Notes under the pieces: model-generated
Database searches by the model: none
Seen by the model: the letters and a program-made list of their open reading frames with translations, nothing else
What the model was told of the DNA's origin: nothing
Source: a virus
Reading direction: 5' to 3' (one strand)
DNA: 33,565 nucleotides
Virus record (IMG/VR): IMGVR_UViG_3300042691_014702
Location: 1-33,565 of that record
Part shown: positions 9,378 to 17,666 of the stretch, in pieces
Numbering within the stretch: position 1 is the first letter of the stretch
Layout of the letters: each line of letters begins with the position of its first letter
Program-made: the position numbers and the translations under genes

Positions 9378-10544
9378 TCAGCCTCTCATTCCACCAGCCA
9401 TGCCGGGATGAACAATCATTCCGCCACCACTACCACTAGCAGTAGTTATATCTGTAAATTGAATCTTAGCAACAGGCGCAACAAAAACACCACTACCACC
9501 ACTATATGTGTTAATTTCCGTCCACGGACCACTAGTTGCACCACGCCTAATAAAATTAACGTTACTAATACATCCCCACTGATTTTCCCACGCAGTTCTT
9601 GTGTCTGTGTCTAAGTCAACAACGTTAAACCCAATATTGGCGCCGTTAGACGCTTCAACAATAAATGCATAAGTTACACCGGGTGTTAGTGTTGCCAATG
9701 TATCTGTAAATGAAAACTGTATTGGGTTTGTTAATTGAGTTGTTCTGTAATGAGCAGCATCAACAGATGCAGACCCAGATTGCAATGTTGTATTTGTAGT
9801 GTAATCAAGAATCCGTGGAGTTAACGTTCCTGTTCCAAATCCAAATTTAAATCCCTGAAACCACAAGTCGCTAATTTTAGCTGAGGTAATTGTTGTTGGT
9901 AGTCTAAATCTAAATCCGCATTGAGTAGTACCACCGACTGCTCCTTGTTCAACAAATGTAGGCGCAGTAAGTACTGATGGAAATCCATACCACTGAGTTG
10001 ATGTTCCAATTGCATAACAAGGAACACCACCACTATTCTGCGGCAATGTAGCGGCATTTATTGAATACCATGTCTGTGATGCAGTAAATGGAAGACCAGA
10101 TAAACTAGCTCGGACGCTTACGTTGTTACCAGCACCCCACGCTGTATTTGGCTCCATAACTAATGCGTAACGTTGACCTTTAACAACACTTTGGTTTAAA
10201 CCAGTAAGAATGTTCATTCCAGAAAGAACGTTTGCATTGTAAACGTCAAATCCACTTGCGTCTACAGTAGCAGAGTTTGTAAATGTTCCACTAGCATCTC
10301 CACCTCGGCCTAGTGAGTTAGCAACATCTACAACGTTCTGAAATCCATATCTAAGCAACTGTCCAGAAACAGTTGTGTTAGCAGTAACCAATATAGCAAT
10401 GCGTGTAATTGTCCCAGTTATAGGAGACGTAAAAATCATCTTCTGTTTTGATGTAACAGCATTACCAATAGTTCTAGTAACAATTGATACAGATGTGTCG
10501 GCAAAATCTAACCAAAGTGGTGATGTTACTGCTAGTGTTGCCAT
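9378..10544 (-). CDS. Beta-sandwich-like tail fibre or receptor-binding protein (388 aa)
   Basis: The protein is almost entirely Ser/Thr/Gly/Asn-rich with strand-like alternation. Two similar halves can be made out: one near residues 35-130 (KMIFTSPITGTITRIAILV and RYALVMEPNTAW) and one near 215-320 (RFRLPTTITSAKISDLWFQG and VTYAFIVEASNG), each with a 'strand, fibre-like linker, YALV/YAFIVEA' pattern. This suggests an internal duplication of a jelly-roll-like module. The C-terminus is glycine-rich (GGGMIVHPGMAGGMRG). The start overlaps the upstream stop as TAATG and has AAGGA 7 bases before it. Receptor binding is an inference from position among fibre genes. Confidence 0.82.
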   Translation of the reverse strand: MATLAVTSPLWLDFADTSVSIVTRTIGNAVTSKQKMIFTSPITGTITRIAILVTANTTVSGQLLRYGFQNVVDVANSLGRGGDASGTFTNSATVDASGFDVYNANVLSGMNILTGLNQSVVKGQRYALVMEPNTAWGAGNNVSVRASLSGLPFTASQTWYSINAATLPQNSGGVPCYAIGTSTQWYGFPSVLTAPTFVEQGAVGGTTQCGFRFRLPTTITSAKISDLWFQGFKFGFGTGTLTPRILDYTTNTTLQSGSASVDAAHYRTTQLTNPIQFSFTDTLATLTPGVTYAFIVEASNGANIGFNVVDLDTDTRTAWENQWGCISNVNFIRRGATSGPWTEINTYSGGSGVFVAPVAKIQFTDITTASGSGGGMIVHPGMAGGMRG

Positions 10545-10819
10545 TAAACAATCCTTATAATATTGCCGTTTGGTTCGGCTGGATCATAAATAATTTGCTT
10601 ACCAATAAGGGTGTCTCCGTAAATATCCATTAACGACTGAAACACCGAGTCCCATGGAGAAGCAAATGAAAATGGAATTGTTACAGTAGCATCCCCATTC
10701 CATTCGTATGTAGTGTTTTCACCTGTCATCAATTTATACATTGGAACAGCTGGTGTTTGGAATAAATCATTTGCAGGAATAATGTACTTACTGCAATCTA
10801 ATACATTTACAATTTGCAT
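10544..10819 (-). CDS. Hypothetical small protein in tail module (91 aa)
   Basis: A 91-residue acidic protein without membrane segment or cysteine motif (one Cys). It contains a Tyr/Asp/Pro-rich central part (YKLMTGENTTYEWNGDATVTIPFSF) and ends IIYDPAEPNGNIIRIV. It overlaps both neighbours by one base, at 10819 with the holin-like gene and at 10544 with the 388-aa gene, showing translational coupling. No ribosome site better than GATGGG is visible. I do not recognise the family; a minor tail or assembly role is only suggested by location. Confidence 0.78.
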   Translation of the reverse strand: MQIVNVLDCSKYIIPANDLFQTPAVPMYKLMTGENTTYEWNGDATVTIPFSFASPWDSVFQSLMDIYGDTLIGKQIIYDPAEPNGNIIRIV

Positions 10820-11109
10820 TAATTGTTGCCCATCTTATCAATCTGTTTTTCTACTATACGGTTAATTCCTTGAACAGCTCTAAGACCAAGTGTACCAAGT
10901 AGAAACGACAAACCTAACATTTGCTCTGGCGTTGACCATCCAATATGACGTGCAACTAGCGGAGTTAAATACAACGCTGATGCAGCACCAATAAATACAG
11001 TCATTACGCCTTGAAACACAGTTTTAATTTTATGCCAATCAGTTCCAGCAATTGCACCAGCAACACCGGCAAGTAACTGATTTATATCAATGTGTAGACC
11101 TTTATCCAT
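10819..11109 (-). CDS. Small membrane protein, holin candidate (96 aa)
   Basis: After an amphipathic start (MDKGLHIDINQLLAGVAGAIAG) there are two strong hydrophobic segments, about residues 33-54 (FQGVMTVFIGAASALYLTPL) and 63-80 (MLGLSFLLGTLGLRAVQGI), followed by a charged tail KQIDKMGNN. Two or three membrane spans with a Lys/Asn-rich end fit phage holins, which open the inner membrane at lysis. I take the ATG at 11109 because GAGGG lies 6 bases before it and it overlaps the upstream stop; an in-frame ATG at 11136 would add nine residues without a good ribosome site. No endolysin is seen nearby, so the holin call is by topology only. Confidence 0.75.
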   Translation of the reverse strand: MDKGLHIDINQLLAGVAGAIAGTDWHKIKTVFQGVMTVFIGAASALYLTPLVARHIGWSTPEQMLGLSFLLGTLGLRAVQGINRIVEKQIDKMGNN

Positions 11110-11398
11110 CGATGTCCCTCGTTGCTTGGCTGACACGCTTCACCTCTGGTAGTTTAACTGAAAACACTGGAAGGTTGCTATCCTGTCGCATAAAGAAGGC
11201 AATCAACGCAGTTGTCATAGCCGGTATACCAGCACGTATGCCTTCTATGCTACACAATAATAAACTGCGTGTCACCATGCCGAATGACGCATTCTCTGGA
11301 ACATGCATGGCTTTCCATGCAGAATCAAATTCAGGAGCAGCTGATGCAACAAACGCGCCAAGTGCTAACAAAATTAATCGACCCCATGCAATGTTCAT
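11102..11398 (-). CDS. Small membrane protein paired with holin candidate (98 aa)
   Basis: Two hydrophobic segments are visible, about residues 7-22 (RLILLALGAFVASAAP) and 45-70 (SLLLCSIEGIRAGIPAMTTALIAFFM). The C-terminal 28 residues are polar and basic. The first segment could instead be a signal peptide ending at ASA-AP. A GGAGG site is well placed 6 bases before the ATG. It is directly coupled to the 96-aa holin candidate (8-base overlap). Two adjacent membrane proteins in a late operon suggest a lysis pair such as holin with antiholin, but this is inference and a virion membrane-contact role is possible. Confidence 0.78.
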   Translation of the reverse strand: MNIAWGRLILLALGAFVASAAPEFDSAWKAMHVPENASFGMVTRSLLLCSIEGIRAGIPAMTTALIAFFMRQDSNLPVFSVKLPEVKRVSQATRDIDG

Positions 11399-12096
11399 TA
11401 TTTACCTCCGGCTGACATAACTGGTGGCACTGCAAAAATTCCATTCGGTCCTTTATATGATGAGTCTAATCTCATCCATAGTTGCATGCGTACTTGGTCG
11501 TACCAATCACCCCAGAAAGCACGACCTACAATTGATGGATCATCGTAATTCTTCAATGCAATTTTGCGAGCAGTGTATGCCGGAAGTGCTTGCATAAGTA
11601 GATCATCACTTATAAATGAGAACGTACCGCTACCTGTAGTAATAGCAGTTGGTAACCCTGCGCCACGTGCAGTAAATGCGATAGCAGTAGATGGCACAGG
11701 ATAAAAACCAAGATTGTTGTAGCCAGCTTCATACCAATACGTTGGCTCACCTGCTGTCGCAGTGTAACCAAGATCGTAAGAACGTAACTCGTTTTCACCA
11801 CAGTGAATAATAGGAGTAGTTCCACTATTGATATGTACAGTAAGTGGAAACGCCATTGCTGATCCACTAAAGTCATATGTGCGTCCTGTATGTGATGCGA
11901 TTGTAAGAGTAGTTGGTAAATACACGCACGTGCGACACATGTCAAATGCGGCTTCATTTAAATACTGCAATATGCCATCATTGTTACTAACTGTAACGCC
12001 ACCGATACCATCGGGTACTTCTGCTACAACAGTGTCGTTAGTTTCATTTAGCAGACGAATAACTTCATTTTTTAAATCAGTAAAACCTTTAGCCAT
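11398..12096 (-). CDS. Head-to-tail adaptor-like protein B (232 aa)
   Basis: The N-terminal helices (MAKGFTDLKNEVIRLLNET and GILQYLNEAAFDMCRTC), a beta middle with the GFYPVPS turn near residue 135, and C-terminal helices (DLLMQALPAYTARKIALKNYDD) follow the helix-bundle plus beta-sandwich layout of podovirus adaptor and gatekeeper proteins such as P22 gp4 and T7 gp11. The helical start, 'aromatic-x-P-x-P' strand and helical end are shared with the next upstream gene, suggesting two related adaptor proteins. It follows that gene with a one-base overlap and has an AGGAG site. It should bind the portal ring and carry the nozzle. The assignment is by pattern and order. Confidence 0.8.
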   Translation of the reverse strand: MAKGFTDLKNEVIRLLNETNDTVVAEVPDGIGGVTVSNNDGILQYLNEAAFDMCRTCVYLPTTLTIASHTGRTYDFSGSAMAFPLTVHINSGTTPIIHCGENELRSYDLGYTATAGEPTYWYEAGYNNLGFYPVPSTAIAFTARGAGLPTAITTGSGTFSFISDDLLMQALPAYTARKIALKNYDDPSIVGRAFWGDWYDQVRMQLWMRLDSSYKGPNGIFAVPPVMSAGGK

Positions 12097-12743
12097 TACT
12101 TTGCTCTCCTGCCATAAGCACTTGCAAAATTATCTACCATAGCTAAGCGGTCAAGGTACTCAGCTTTAAAAATCTGATAACCATTCATCTCACCCATTTG
12201 CATGGCACGTGCTTGAAGAACTGCATACACGAGGCAGTCATGTGCAACTTCTGGTAATGGGCACTCTGTAGCATCCGTATTTGGCAGAGCTGTTCCAGCT
12301 GAGTCATAAGACCAATAATCACCGGGTTGAGCATAACCTTCAATCAATAAACCGTTAACAAGCGTTGTTATAACTGCTGGATAAACACTTATGTTATTCA
12401 TCCCACGCAAAACTACAATTTCGGGTCGCGTATCATCCGGTTGATTACGCCAGTTGTCTACATATTGATCTTGATAATCAAAAACTCTAACTTTCTGGTA
12501 CTCGTTAATTGTGTCTAGTAATTTAATTACTTTAATTCTATAAATATCTGGAGCGCAATAATCATTGACTCCAGCAGTTAGATCTAAATACCGACGGCCA
12601 ACCAGACAGTCCGTTTGTCGAGCTATCTGATTGGCCTGTTCTAGAATTAGATAGTCTAGGCCAAATGGGTCACGGTCTGCGTCAGTGCCAAAGTAATTTC
12701 TACCCAGCATCCTAACATTGCGTTTAATTTGACCTAGATTCAT
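12096..12743 (-). CDS. Head-to-tail adaptor-like protein A (215 aa)
   Basis: The protein starts with two helices (MNLGQIKRNVRMLGRNYFG and LDYLILEQANQIARQTDCL), has a central beta region with a YPAVITTLVNGLLIEGYAQP strand pair near residue 115-135, and ends with long helices (AHDCLVYAVLQARAMQMGE). This is the typical layout of phage head-completion adaptors that sit under the portal. Position directly after capsid and decoration genes and before the 232-aa similar protein supports this. GGGAG lies 10 bases before the ATG. Which of the two contacts the portal cannot be told from sequence. Confidence 0.82.
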   Translation of the reverse strand: MNLGQIKRNVRMLGRNYFGTDADRDPFGLDYLILEQANQIARQTDCLVGRRYLDLTAGVNDYCAPDIYRIKVIKLLDTINEYQKVRVFDYQDQYVDNWRNQPDDTRPEIVVLRGMNNISVYPAVITTLVNGLLIEGYAQPGDYWSYDSAGTALPNTDATECPLPEVAHDCLVYAVLQARAMQMGEMNGYQIFKAEYLDRLAMVDNFASAYGRRAK

Positions 12744-12745
12744 AT

Positions 12746-13294
12746 CTAGAGTACTCCCTCACGTCCATTCTGGATGTGCATGCGAGTGATATTGACTGCC
12801 GCTGGGTTTCGTCCTTGAGAGCTAGTAACTTTTAACCTTAAGAACTTAGCATATGTCTGCAGCGGAAGAACAATCATGTCATCTCCCGCTGCTGCTGCTG
12901 CTGTATAAACACTCTGTGATAACAACGTCGTTGTAGACGGTGTAAATCCAGAAGTATCTGATCCATGCAACTCAACAGTCACTGTGTCTGCAGCTGTTAC
13001 GCCAGTGTGGTTAAAAGCAACATTGACATATAACGGATTAAGAATCTGACCACGTACGTAGTCGGCAGCTGTAACAGATCCATCATTGTTTGAATCCATA
13101 ACAGCACCACTGACGCCGTTAGTAACAAGCCCGCCATAATTCAATTCAGAAGACGTTGCAGTAACGTTTGCTCCCGACGTAGTACCATTCATCGTTAGTG
13201 TTACAACACCATTTGCGGATGCAGTACTAATTAAGTATGCACTAGCACCTGCCGATTGTGTTGCAAATGCAAATGTAAGTTTTGCGTCTCTCAT
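12746..13294 (-). CDS. Capsid decoration/cement-type protein with calcium-loop motif (182 aa)
   Basis: A Thr/Ala/Val-rich beta protein placed directly after the major capsid gene, where decoration proteins of the Bordetella phage BPP-1 Bbp16 kind are found. It opens MRDAKLTFAFATQ, similar in style to those proteins (MRDA..LSF.). Residues 67-78 (DSNNDGSVTAAD) match the 12-residue dockerin or EF-hand calcium loop with acidic or polar ligands at positions 1, 3, 5 and 12 and Gly at 6. Calcium could thus stabilise the capsid lattice. A very strong AAGGAGG site precedes the ATG, consistent with an abundant product. Capsid decoration is inferred; the loop itself is visible. Confidence 0.8.
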   Translation of the reverse strand: MRDAKLTFAFATQSAGASAYLISTASANGVVTLTMNGTTSGANVTATSSELNYGGLVTNGVSGAVMDSNNDGSVTAADYVRGQILNPLYVNVAFNHTGVTAADTVTVELHGSDTSGFTPSTTTLLSQSVYTAAAAAGDDMIVLPLQTYAKFLRLKVTSSQGRNPAAVNITRMHIQNGREGVL

Positions 13295-13305
13295 ATCAAT
13301 CCTCC

Positions 13306-14319
13306 TTAGTTAGTTGCCAACCGCAGGCGTCCGATTGAGCGAGTGTTTGGCATCCAAAGACCCATGCCCCAGTCAAACAGAACATTGTGCATAATTCCGT
13401 TTTCCTTTGACTTGCCTAAGTATTCAGGCTTGAATGGGCCAGACTGCCAACCCTGCACATAACCAGTGCCGTACCGTACAGCATAGATGTCAGCAAAGTT
13501 TGCAGGAGCAGTAATGACAGGGGAAGTGCCGTCAAGTTTACGTCCAACAGTGCGGATCTTTGCACCCTTGTAGGTATCTACGGATCGATCGAATGCGTCA
13601 GTATCAGTATTAAAACCAGTACCTGCACCAAGCAATCGAATGACACCTTCAAAACGGCGCTTCGTGTCTTCATTCATATAAAGAACAATGCCGTTACCAT
13701 CAGGAGAGTTTAAGTTGTCAAATAATTCCTGAAGAGCTAACAAACAACCGTTTGCTTCAACCTGAGTAAACGTACTACTAACATCAAGCGACGCAACAGT
13801 AGATACAGGTGCAACAAGACAGTCTGTCGGAATATCGTAATCAGCACGATGCTCTAAACGATACTTAATTCCGGGAAAACAGTCTGGGCTGTTACCAGAT
13901 GTAGTAGAAGTTGGATCGTTATTAATGAACTTGTCATTAAAATCATACGCAAAACCTTCCATAAAAATCTTGATCTGTGCTTCTACAGGATCAATGATGT
14001 TATTTGGTTGATCAAGTAATCGAGAGTCAACAGTAATCTTATTGCGAATAAGATACATCTGCTCTTCGTATGACTTTGGCTTGCCCTTAATTGCATTTGG
14101 CTCACCGTTGATGGCTGACCAAGTTGGCGTCGGGATTGTGCCAGCTTCGTTTGTATAACGAACACCAACCTGCCGGAGGGAAGGCGATGTATAAAACGGG
14201 ATGTCCTTGATAGCGTTCCATGTCTGGTGCAAGGACATGGTGATTTCTTTTACAAGAGGATCATTTGAAAGGACAGCTTGGTCTGCGAGTGTAAGTGCAC
14301 CATTGAAATCAATAGCCAT
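13306..14319 (-). CDS. Major capsid protein, HK97 fold (337 aa)
   Basis: Length, position after the scaffold gene and internal pattern fit a major capsid protein. Features are an N-terminal helical arm (NDPLVKEITMSLHQTWNAIK), an E-loop-like extended region with IPTPTWSAING near residue 62-72, the spine-helix segment ending KFINND near 130, and the A-domain sequence ALQELFDNLNSPDGNGIVLYMNEDTKRRF near 190-220. The C-terminus reads DWGMGLWMPNTRSIGRLRLATN, a typical capsid P-domain end. There is no obvious protease gene or cleavage site in the window, so prohead maturation may not need an N-terminal cut. AGGAG lies 7 bases before the ATG. Confidence 0.93.
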   Translation of the reverse strand: MAIDFNGALTLADQAVLSNDPLVKEITMSLHQTWNAIKDIPFYTSPSLRQVGVRYTNEAGTIPTPTWSAINGEPNAIKGKPKSYEEQMYLIRNKITVDSRLLDQPNNIIDPVEAQIKIFMEGFAYDFNDKFINNDPTSTTSGNSPDCFPGIKYRLEHRADYDIPTDCLVAPVSTVASLDVSSTFTQVEANGCLLALQELFDNLNSPDGNGIVLYMNEDTKRRFEGVIRLLGAGTGFNTDTDAFDRSVDTYKGAKIRTVGRKLDGTSPVITAPANFADIYAVRYGTGYVQGWQSGPFKPEYLGKSKENGIMHNVLFDWGMGLWMPNTRSIGRLRLATN

Positions 14320-14328
14320 TGTCTACTC

Positions 14329-15186
14329 CTACCGAATACCTAGTAGTCTTGTGATTCCAGATAAACGGTTCTGTTGATTAGTTTGCTGTGGTGGAACTAT
14401 GGCATTTGCAGAGTCACCACTACCAATAGGTGTTGGGGTTGTTTGTTGATTCGTAACCATGTCCACTAACTGTGGAACAAGAGATTCAACTAAACCTGTT
14501 ACCTGACGATGCACAGCTGCTGCTGCATCCATAGGACTAACGCCTTGCTGGATAAGACTATCCATAACATCTTGTGCGCGACTAGCATATGGAAACTGCT
14601 GCAATGCCTGTTCACGTTGTTGTGCCACCATATAGGAGTTCATTTGACCAACTACTTGGTCATAACGCATCTTCTGTATTTCGGCCTCGGCTTGTACACG
14701 AGCTAATTCGGGATCGAGATAATTATTTGAAATCTCGTTTTCCCACTTAGCTCGTATTTGAGATTCTTGGTTTTGCTGTTGCTGTTCCTGATATGCTTTC
14801 TGCACTTCAGCAGCTGACTGAAAACCACTTTCCTCAAATTGCCGAATAACATCAGCCCACTTGGAGTACGCTTCCTGCGCAGCTCGGAGCTGTTTAGCTT
14901 CATCGTTTACTTCTTTGAAGCGTTCATATGGTACGTTTCCCGGTTGTTTTTCCGGAAGAACGTTATCTAATAGTTGTTTCTTTACTCGTTCTTGTATAGA
15001 AGATTGATCAAAAACACTATCTGTTTGCGGTTGAGCATTATTGTCGCTTGTGGATTCGTTTAACGTCCCTACTCCACTATCGTTAGAACCGGACGAATCT
15101 CTAACGAAATCAATTAAAGCTCCACCAACATTGCCCGTTGCCGCTGCTGGCGAATCAGCGGTTCGTGTCACCATCTCTTCGGACAT
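14329..15186 (-). CDS. Scaffold protein (285 aa)
   Basis: This is a Gln/Glu/Ala-rich, mostly helical protein. The N-terminal 75 residues are polar and disordered (Ser/Asn/Asp-rich), then VPYERFKEVNDEAKQLRAAQ near residue 85-105 gives the sequence typical of phage capsid-assembly scaffolds. Coiled coil follows to about residue 200. A charged and polar tail with QQTNQQNRLSGITRLLGIR ends the protein; such basic helical tails bind the capsid protein. It lies between portal and major capsid genes, the standard place. The protein would direct prohead assembly and leave before or during packaging. Confidence 0.9.
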   Translation of the reverse strand: MSEEMVTRTADSPAAATGNVGGALIDFVRDSSGSNDSGVGTLNESTSDNNAQPQTDSVFDQSSIQERVKKQLLDNVLPEKQPGNVPYERFKEVNDEAKQLRAAQEAYSKWADVIRQFEESGFQSAAEVQKAYQEQQQQNQESQIRAKWENEISNNYLDPELARVQAEAEIQKMRYDQVVGQMNSYMVAQQREQALQQFPYASRAQDVMDSLIQQGVSPMDAAAAVHRQVTGLVESLVPQLVDMVTNQQTTPTPIGSGDSANAIVPPQQTNQQNRLSGITRLLGIR

Positions 15187-15207
15187 TTACATCATACCTT
15201 TACTTTT

Positions 15208-17511
15208 TTAAAAAATGCCAGCATCTGCTGGTGGTTGCGCACCCGATTGTGGCAACATTGGTTGCGATTGCTGTGGCATAGGTTGTTGCATTGATGGTTG
15301 CATTGATGGTTGTTGCCCACCCATCATAGCCATTGGATCTTCTGGCTCCATCATTTGCGACTTACCTAGTTCAGTCATCGCATATTCTTCATTCTGCTGT
15401 GCATCAATTCCAGCCTTAGCAGCATGCAGTGAAATATCTGCTTCAAGTTTTGCTTGAATAATTGCTTGTTGCTTTTGTACATCAAGCTGCATCTTCACCT
15501 GTTCAACTTCGGGGTTAAACTGCTCTTGTTTTGCTTGCGCTTCCATCATTGCCTGTTGTTGCATCATTGCTTGCTGTTGCTGTTGCATTGCAGCCATCTT
15601 TTGCGCTTGTTGATCAAGATGTTGATAGATGCGTGAAGCATGCGGAATGTTAGCTAATTCAATAAATAAACGATTAGTGTCTGGGTCAGCTGGATCTCCA
15701 AACACTCCCATTTGCCGTAAAGCAGCAAGTTTTTGCAACTTTTGATCTGGACTGTCTTCCATTGATGATCCGGGAATATAAACAATGCGATATTGTCCAC
15801 CGGATCGCAATGCATCAAAGCGCATCACACCTTGTTGAATTTGATCTTGCGGTAGCATCTTGCCTTGTATGTTTCCAATAAATGGAACAATAGCAAATTG
15901 CTCTATAAGAGATACTTCCCACTCTTTAATTTTAGATGCACTAATTTCAATATCTGCACGAATAAAAGAGTGTTGTGTATTATCTGACCGCTGTAATAAC
16001 CTGACAGATTCTGCAGGCGTACCAGCACTTGCTTGACCTTGACTTACATCATGCAATCCAGCTACGTCCATCATGTCTTTTTCTAACATCTGGAGTAACG
16101 GGAATAGATCTGAGCCAATGCCGGGTGCACGTTGAATTGCTGGTGGATGTGAACCACGCTTGTAATTAATGCGACGATAAATACGATTTTTATCATCAAT
16201 ACTGTCACCAGTATTGTCATAAGCATCAGCACCTACACCGCTTAAGTTCTCAACTAATATGTAATCTTTTTGATTCTCAAATTGCTCTATAAGTCGCGAA
16301 TAAACTCGGTTGTAGGTCAACTGAAGAGAACAAAGATCCCAACATAAACTATAGCCATACGGAGTACCACTACGTGGTTGCCAACGTAACGGAATAAATG
16401 GAAACGAATCTTTCTTTTTGTATGGCCATGGTCCTGCATAAAGCAAACAACTATTTGTGCTTACGATGTATCTACCACTTGGGTATAAAGCTGTAGGTTT
16501 TTCCCAATATTCATAAACAATAGCAGCTTGTTTCTTCGTGTCAGTATTACCTAAGTTACTCGGTGATGGCGGAACCCAGCCACGACCATTGCCGTTAGTT
16601 CCATCTAGATAAGTGTCTACATACCCAGCATTCGTACCCGTTTGTCCATCTGGTTTTACTAACTTACCTTCTTCACCATACTTATCTACAAACCAAGATA
16701 AAGGTTTTACCATTGCGTGGATCATCCATCGGATGTCTGCGTCACGTTTTGCTGTAGGGTCGAAATAGACGTCGAATGCTGGAAGTATTTGTTCCACAAC
16801 GTCACCTACACGCATACTCGTATGGCCAATCACCTCAGATCCAGTGGCATCCATCTGTGGAACAATTTGTTCTTGGCTCGCATCCCAAAACACTTTTAAA
16901 AATGACGTGCCACAAACACACGCCCATCGTACGCGCTCCTTGGTTTGTGTTTCACGATCAAACTTGCGGTTATAGTGATTAACAATAAAGTTGGCCTCAT
17001 CTGATGCCATCAAATCCACTGGGTTTGCACTAATTGGAACAGCACTGGAATCGGGTGCGCATTGAGTCAATTTTCCGACTACACCATCAATAAGAGGGCG
17101 CATTTTATTAACTGTCATATACCTATTTGGCTCGTCTTCATTCTGCAAGCTTTCGAGGTTACGAGCCTGACTATTTATACGAAACCACTGACGCCCTTCA
17201 AAAAAGGCGGTAGCCATTACCCACTCAAGTTCCATTTCTTGTCGCGCACGATATGACAAGTCAAATTGCTGCTTAATAAAACCTGTAAGGCGTTTAGCTT
17301 CTTCTGGTTGATCTTTCGGTATTACACGCCAATCTTTTGGTGCTAAGTCTATGTTTAAATTTTGTGGGTTTTCTTTACCCATATTTTTTAGGTCAAAACT
17401 ACCCGGTGTACCATTAGCTGATGGCTTTGAAAACGCCGACACTTTTGGCTGCTGTTGCAGTAACGCTTTGCTCAATGTCCCGCGAACAAGATTGTTTATA
17501 TCAACAGACAT
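15208..17511 (-). CDS. Portal protein (767 aa)
   Basis: A large portal of the P22-like size class. Residues about 60-110 (TGFIKQQFDLSYRARQEMELEW, then ATAFFEGRQWF) and the later EYWEKPTALYPSGRYIVSTN segment near 345 are characteristic of podovirus portals. The DNA-channel and stem helices lie around residues 390-500, with ALHDVSQG-type 'GLHDVSQGQASAGTPAESVRLLQR' split near 490-515. The C-terminal 120 residues are a Met/Gln-rich coiled barrel and a disordered PQQSQP tail. The portal forms the dodecameric DNA gate. I start at the ATG at 17511, which has AAAGGTGG upstream, rather than the in-frame GTG at 17523, which falls inside that ribosome site. Confidence 0.93.
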   Translation of the reverse strand: MSVDINNLVRGTLSKALLQQQPKVSAFSKPSANGTPGSFDLKNMGKENPQNLNIDLAPKDWRVIPKDQPEEAKRLTGFIKQQFDLSYRARQEMELEWVMATAFFEGRQWFRINSQARNLESLQNEDEPNRYMTVNKMRPLIDGVVGKLTQCAPDSSAVPISANPVDLMASDEANFIVNHYNRKFDRETQTKERVRWACVCGTSFLKVFWDASQEQIVPQMDATGSEVIGHTSMRVGDVVEQILPAFDVYFDPTAKRDADIRWMIHAMVKPLSWFVDKYGEEGKLVKPDGQTGTNAGYVDTYLDGTNGNGRGWVPPSPSNLGNTDTKKQAAIVYEYWEKPTALYPSGRYIVSTNSCLLYAGPWPYKKKDSFPFIPLRWQPRSGTPYGYSLCWDLCSLQLTYNRVYSRLIEQFENQKDYILVENLSGVGADAYDNTGDSIDDKNRIYRRINYKRGSHPPAIQRAPGIGSDLFPLLQMLEKDMMDVAGLHDVSQGQASAGTPAESVRLLQRSDNTQHSFIRADIEISASKIKEWEVSLIEQFAIVPFIGNIQGKMLPQDQIQQGVMRFDALRSGGQYRIVYIPGSSMEDSPDQKLQKLAALRQMGVFGDPADPDTNRLFIELANIPHASRIYQHLDQQAQKMAAMQQQQQAMMQQQAMMEAQAKQEQFNPEVEQVKMQLDVQKQQAIIQAKLEADISLHAAKAGIDAQQNEEYAMTELGKSQMMEPEDPMAMMGGQQPSMQPSMQQPMPQQSQPMLPQSGAQPPADAGIF

Positions 17512-17513
17512 TG

Positions 17514-17666
17514 CTAAATCCACCTTTCATTTGAAACGAGCTTTTGCACTAACAATCTTTCTTCTCGTATAAGACGCAAATTATTTACGATGCCGTACAT
17601 TAGTACGGTTTGCAACATTACGCACAATGTCATCAGTACACCACATATAATAAGAAAGACGCTCAT
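17514..17666 (-). CDS. Small single-span membrane protein between terminase and portal (50 aa)
   Basis: This ORF is short but fits the gap exactly. Its ATG overlaps the terminase stop as ATGA and its TAG ends two bases before the portal ATG, while its last codons include the portal ribosome site. It begins MSVFLIICGVLMTLCVMLQT and residues 3-27 form one hydrophobic span, followed by a basic amphipathic helix (NNLRLIREERLLVQKL). One span with a charged cytoplasmic helix is seen in small holins, pinholins and spanin-like proteins, but also in membrane proteins of no known function. An upstream AAGTGG may serve as a weak ribosome site, and translation is probably coupled to terminase. No homologue is recognised. 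Confidence 0.7.
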   Translation of the reverse strand: MSVFLIICGVLMTLCVMLQTVLMYGIVNNLRLIREERLLVQKLVSNERWI

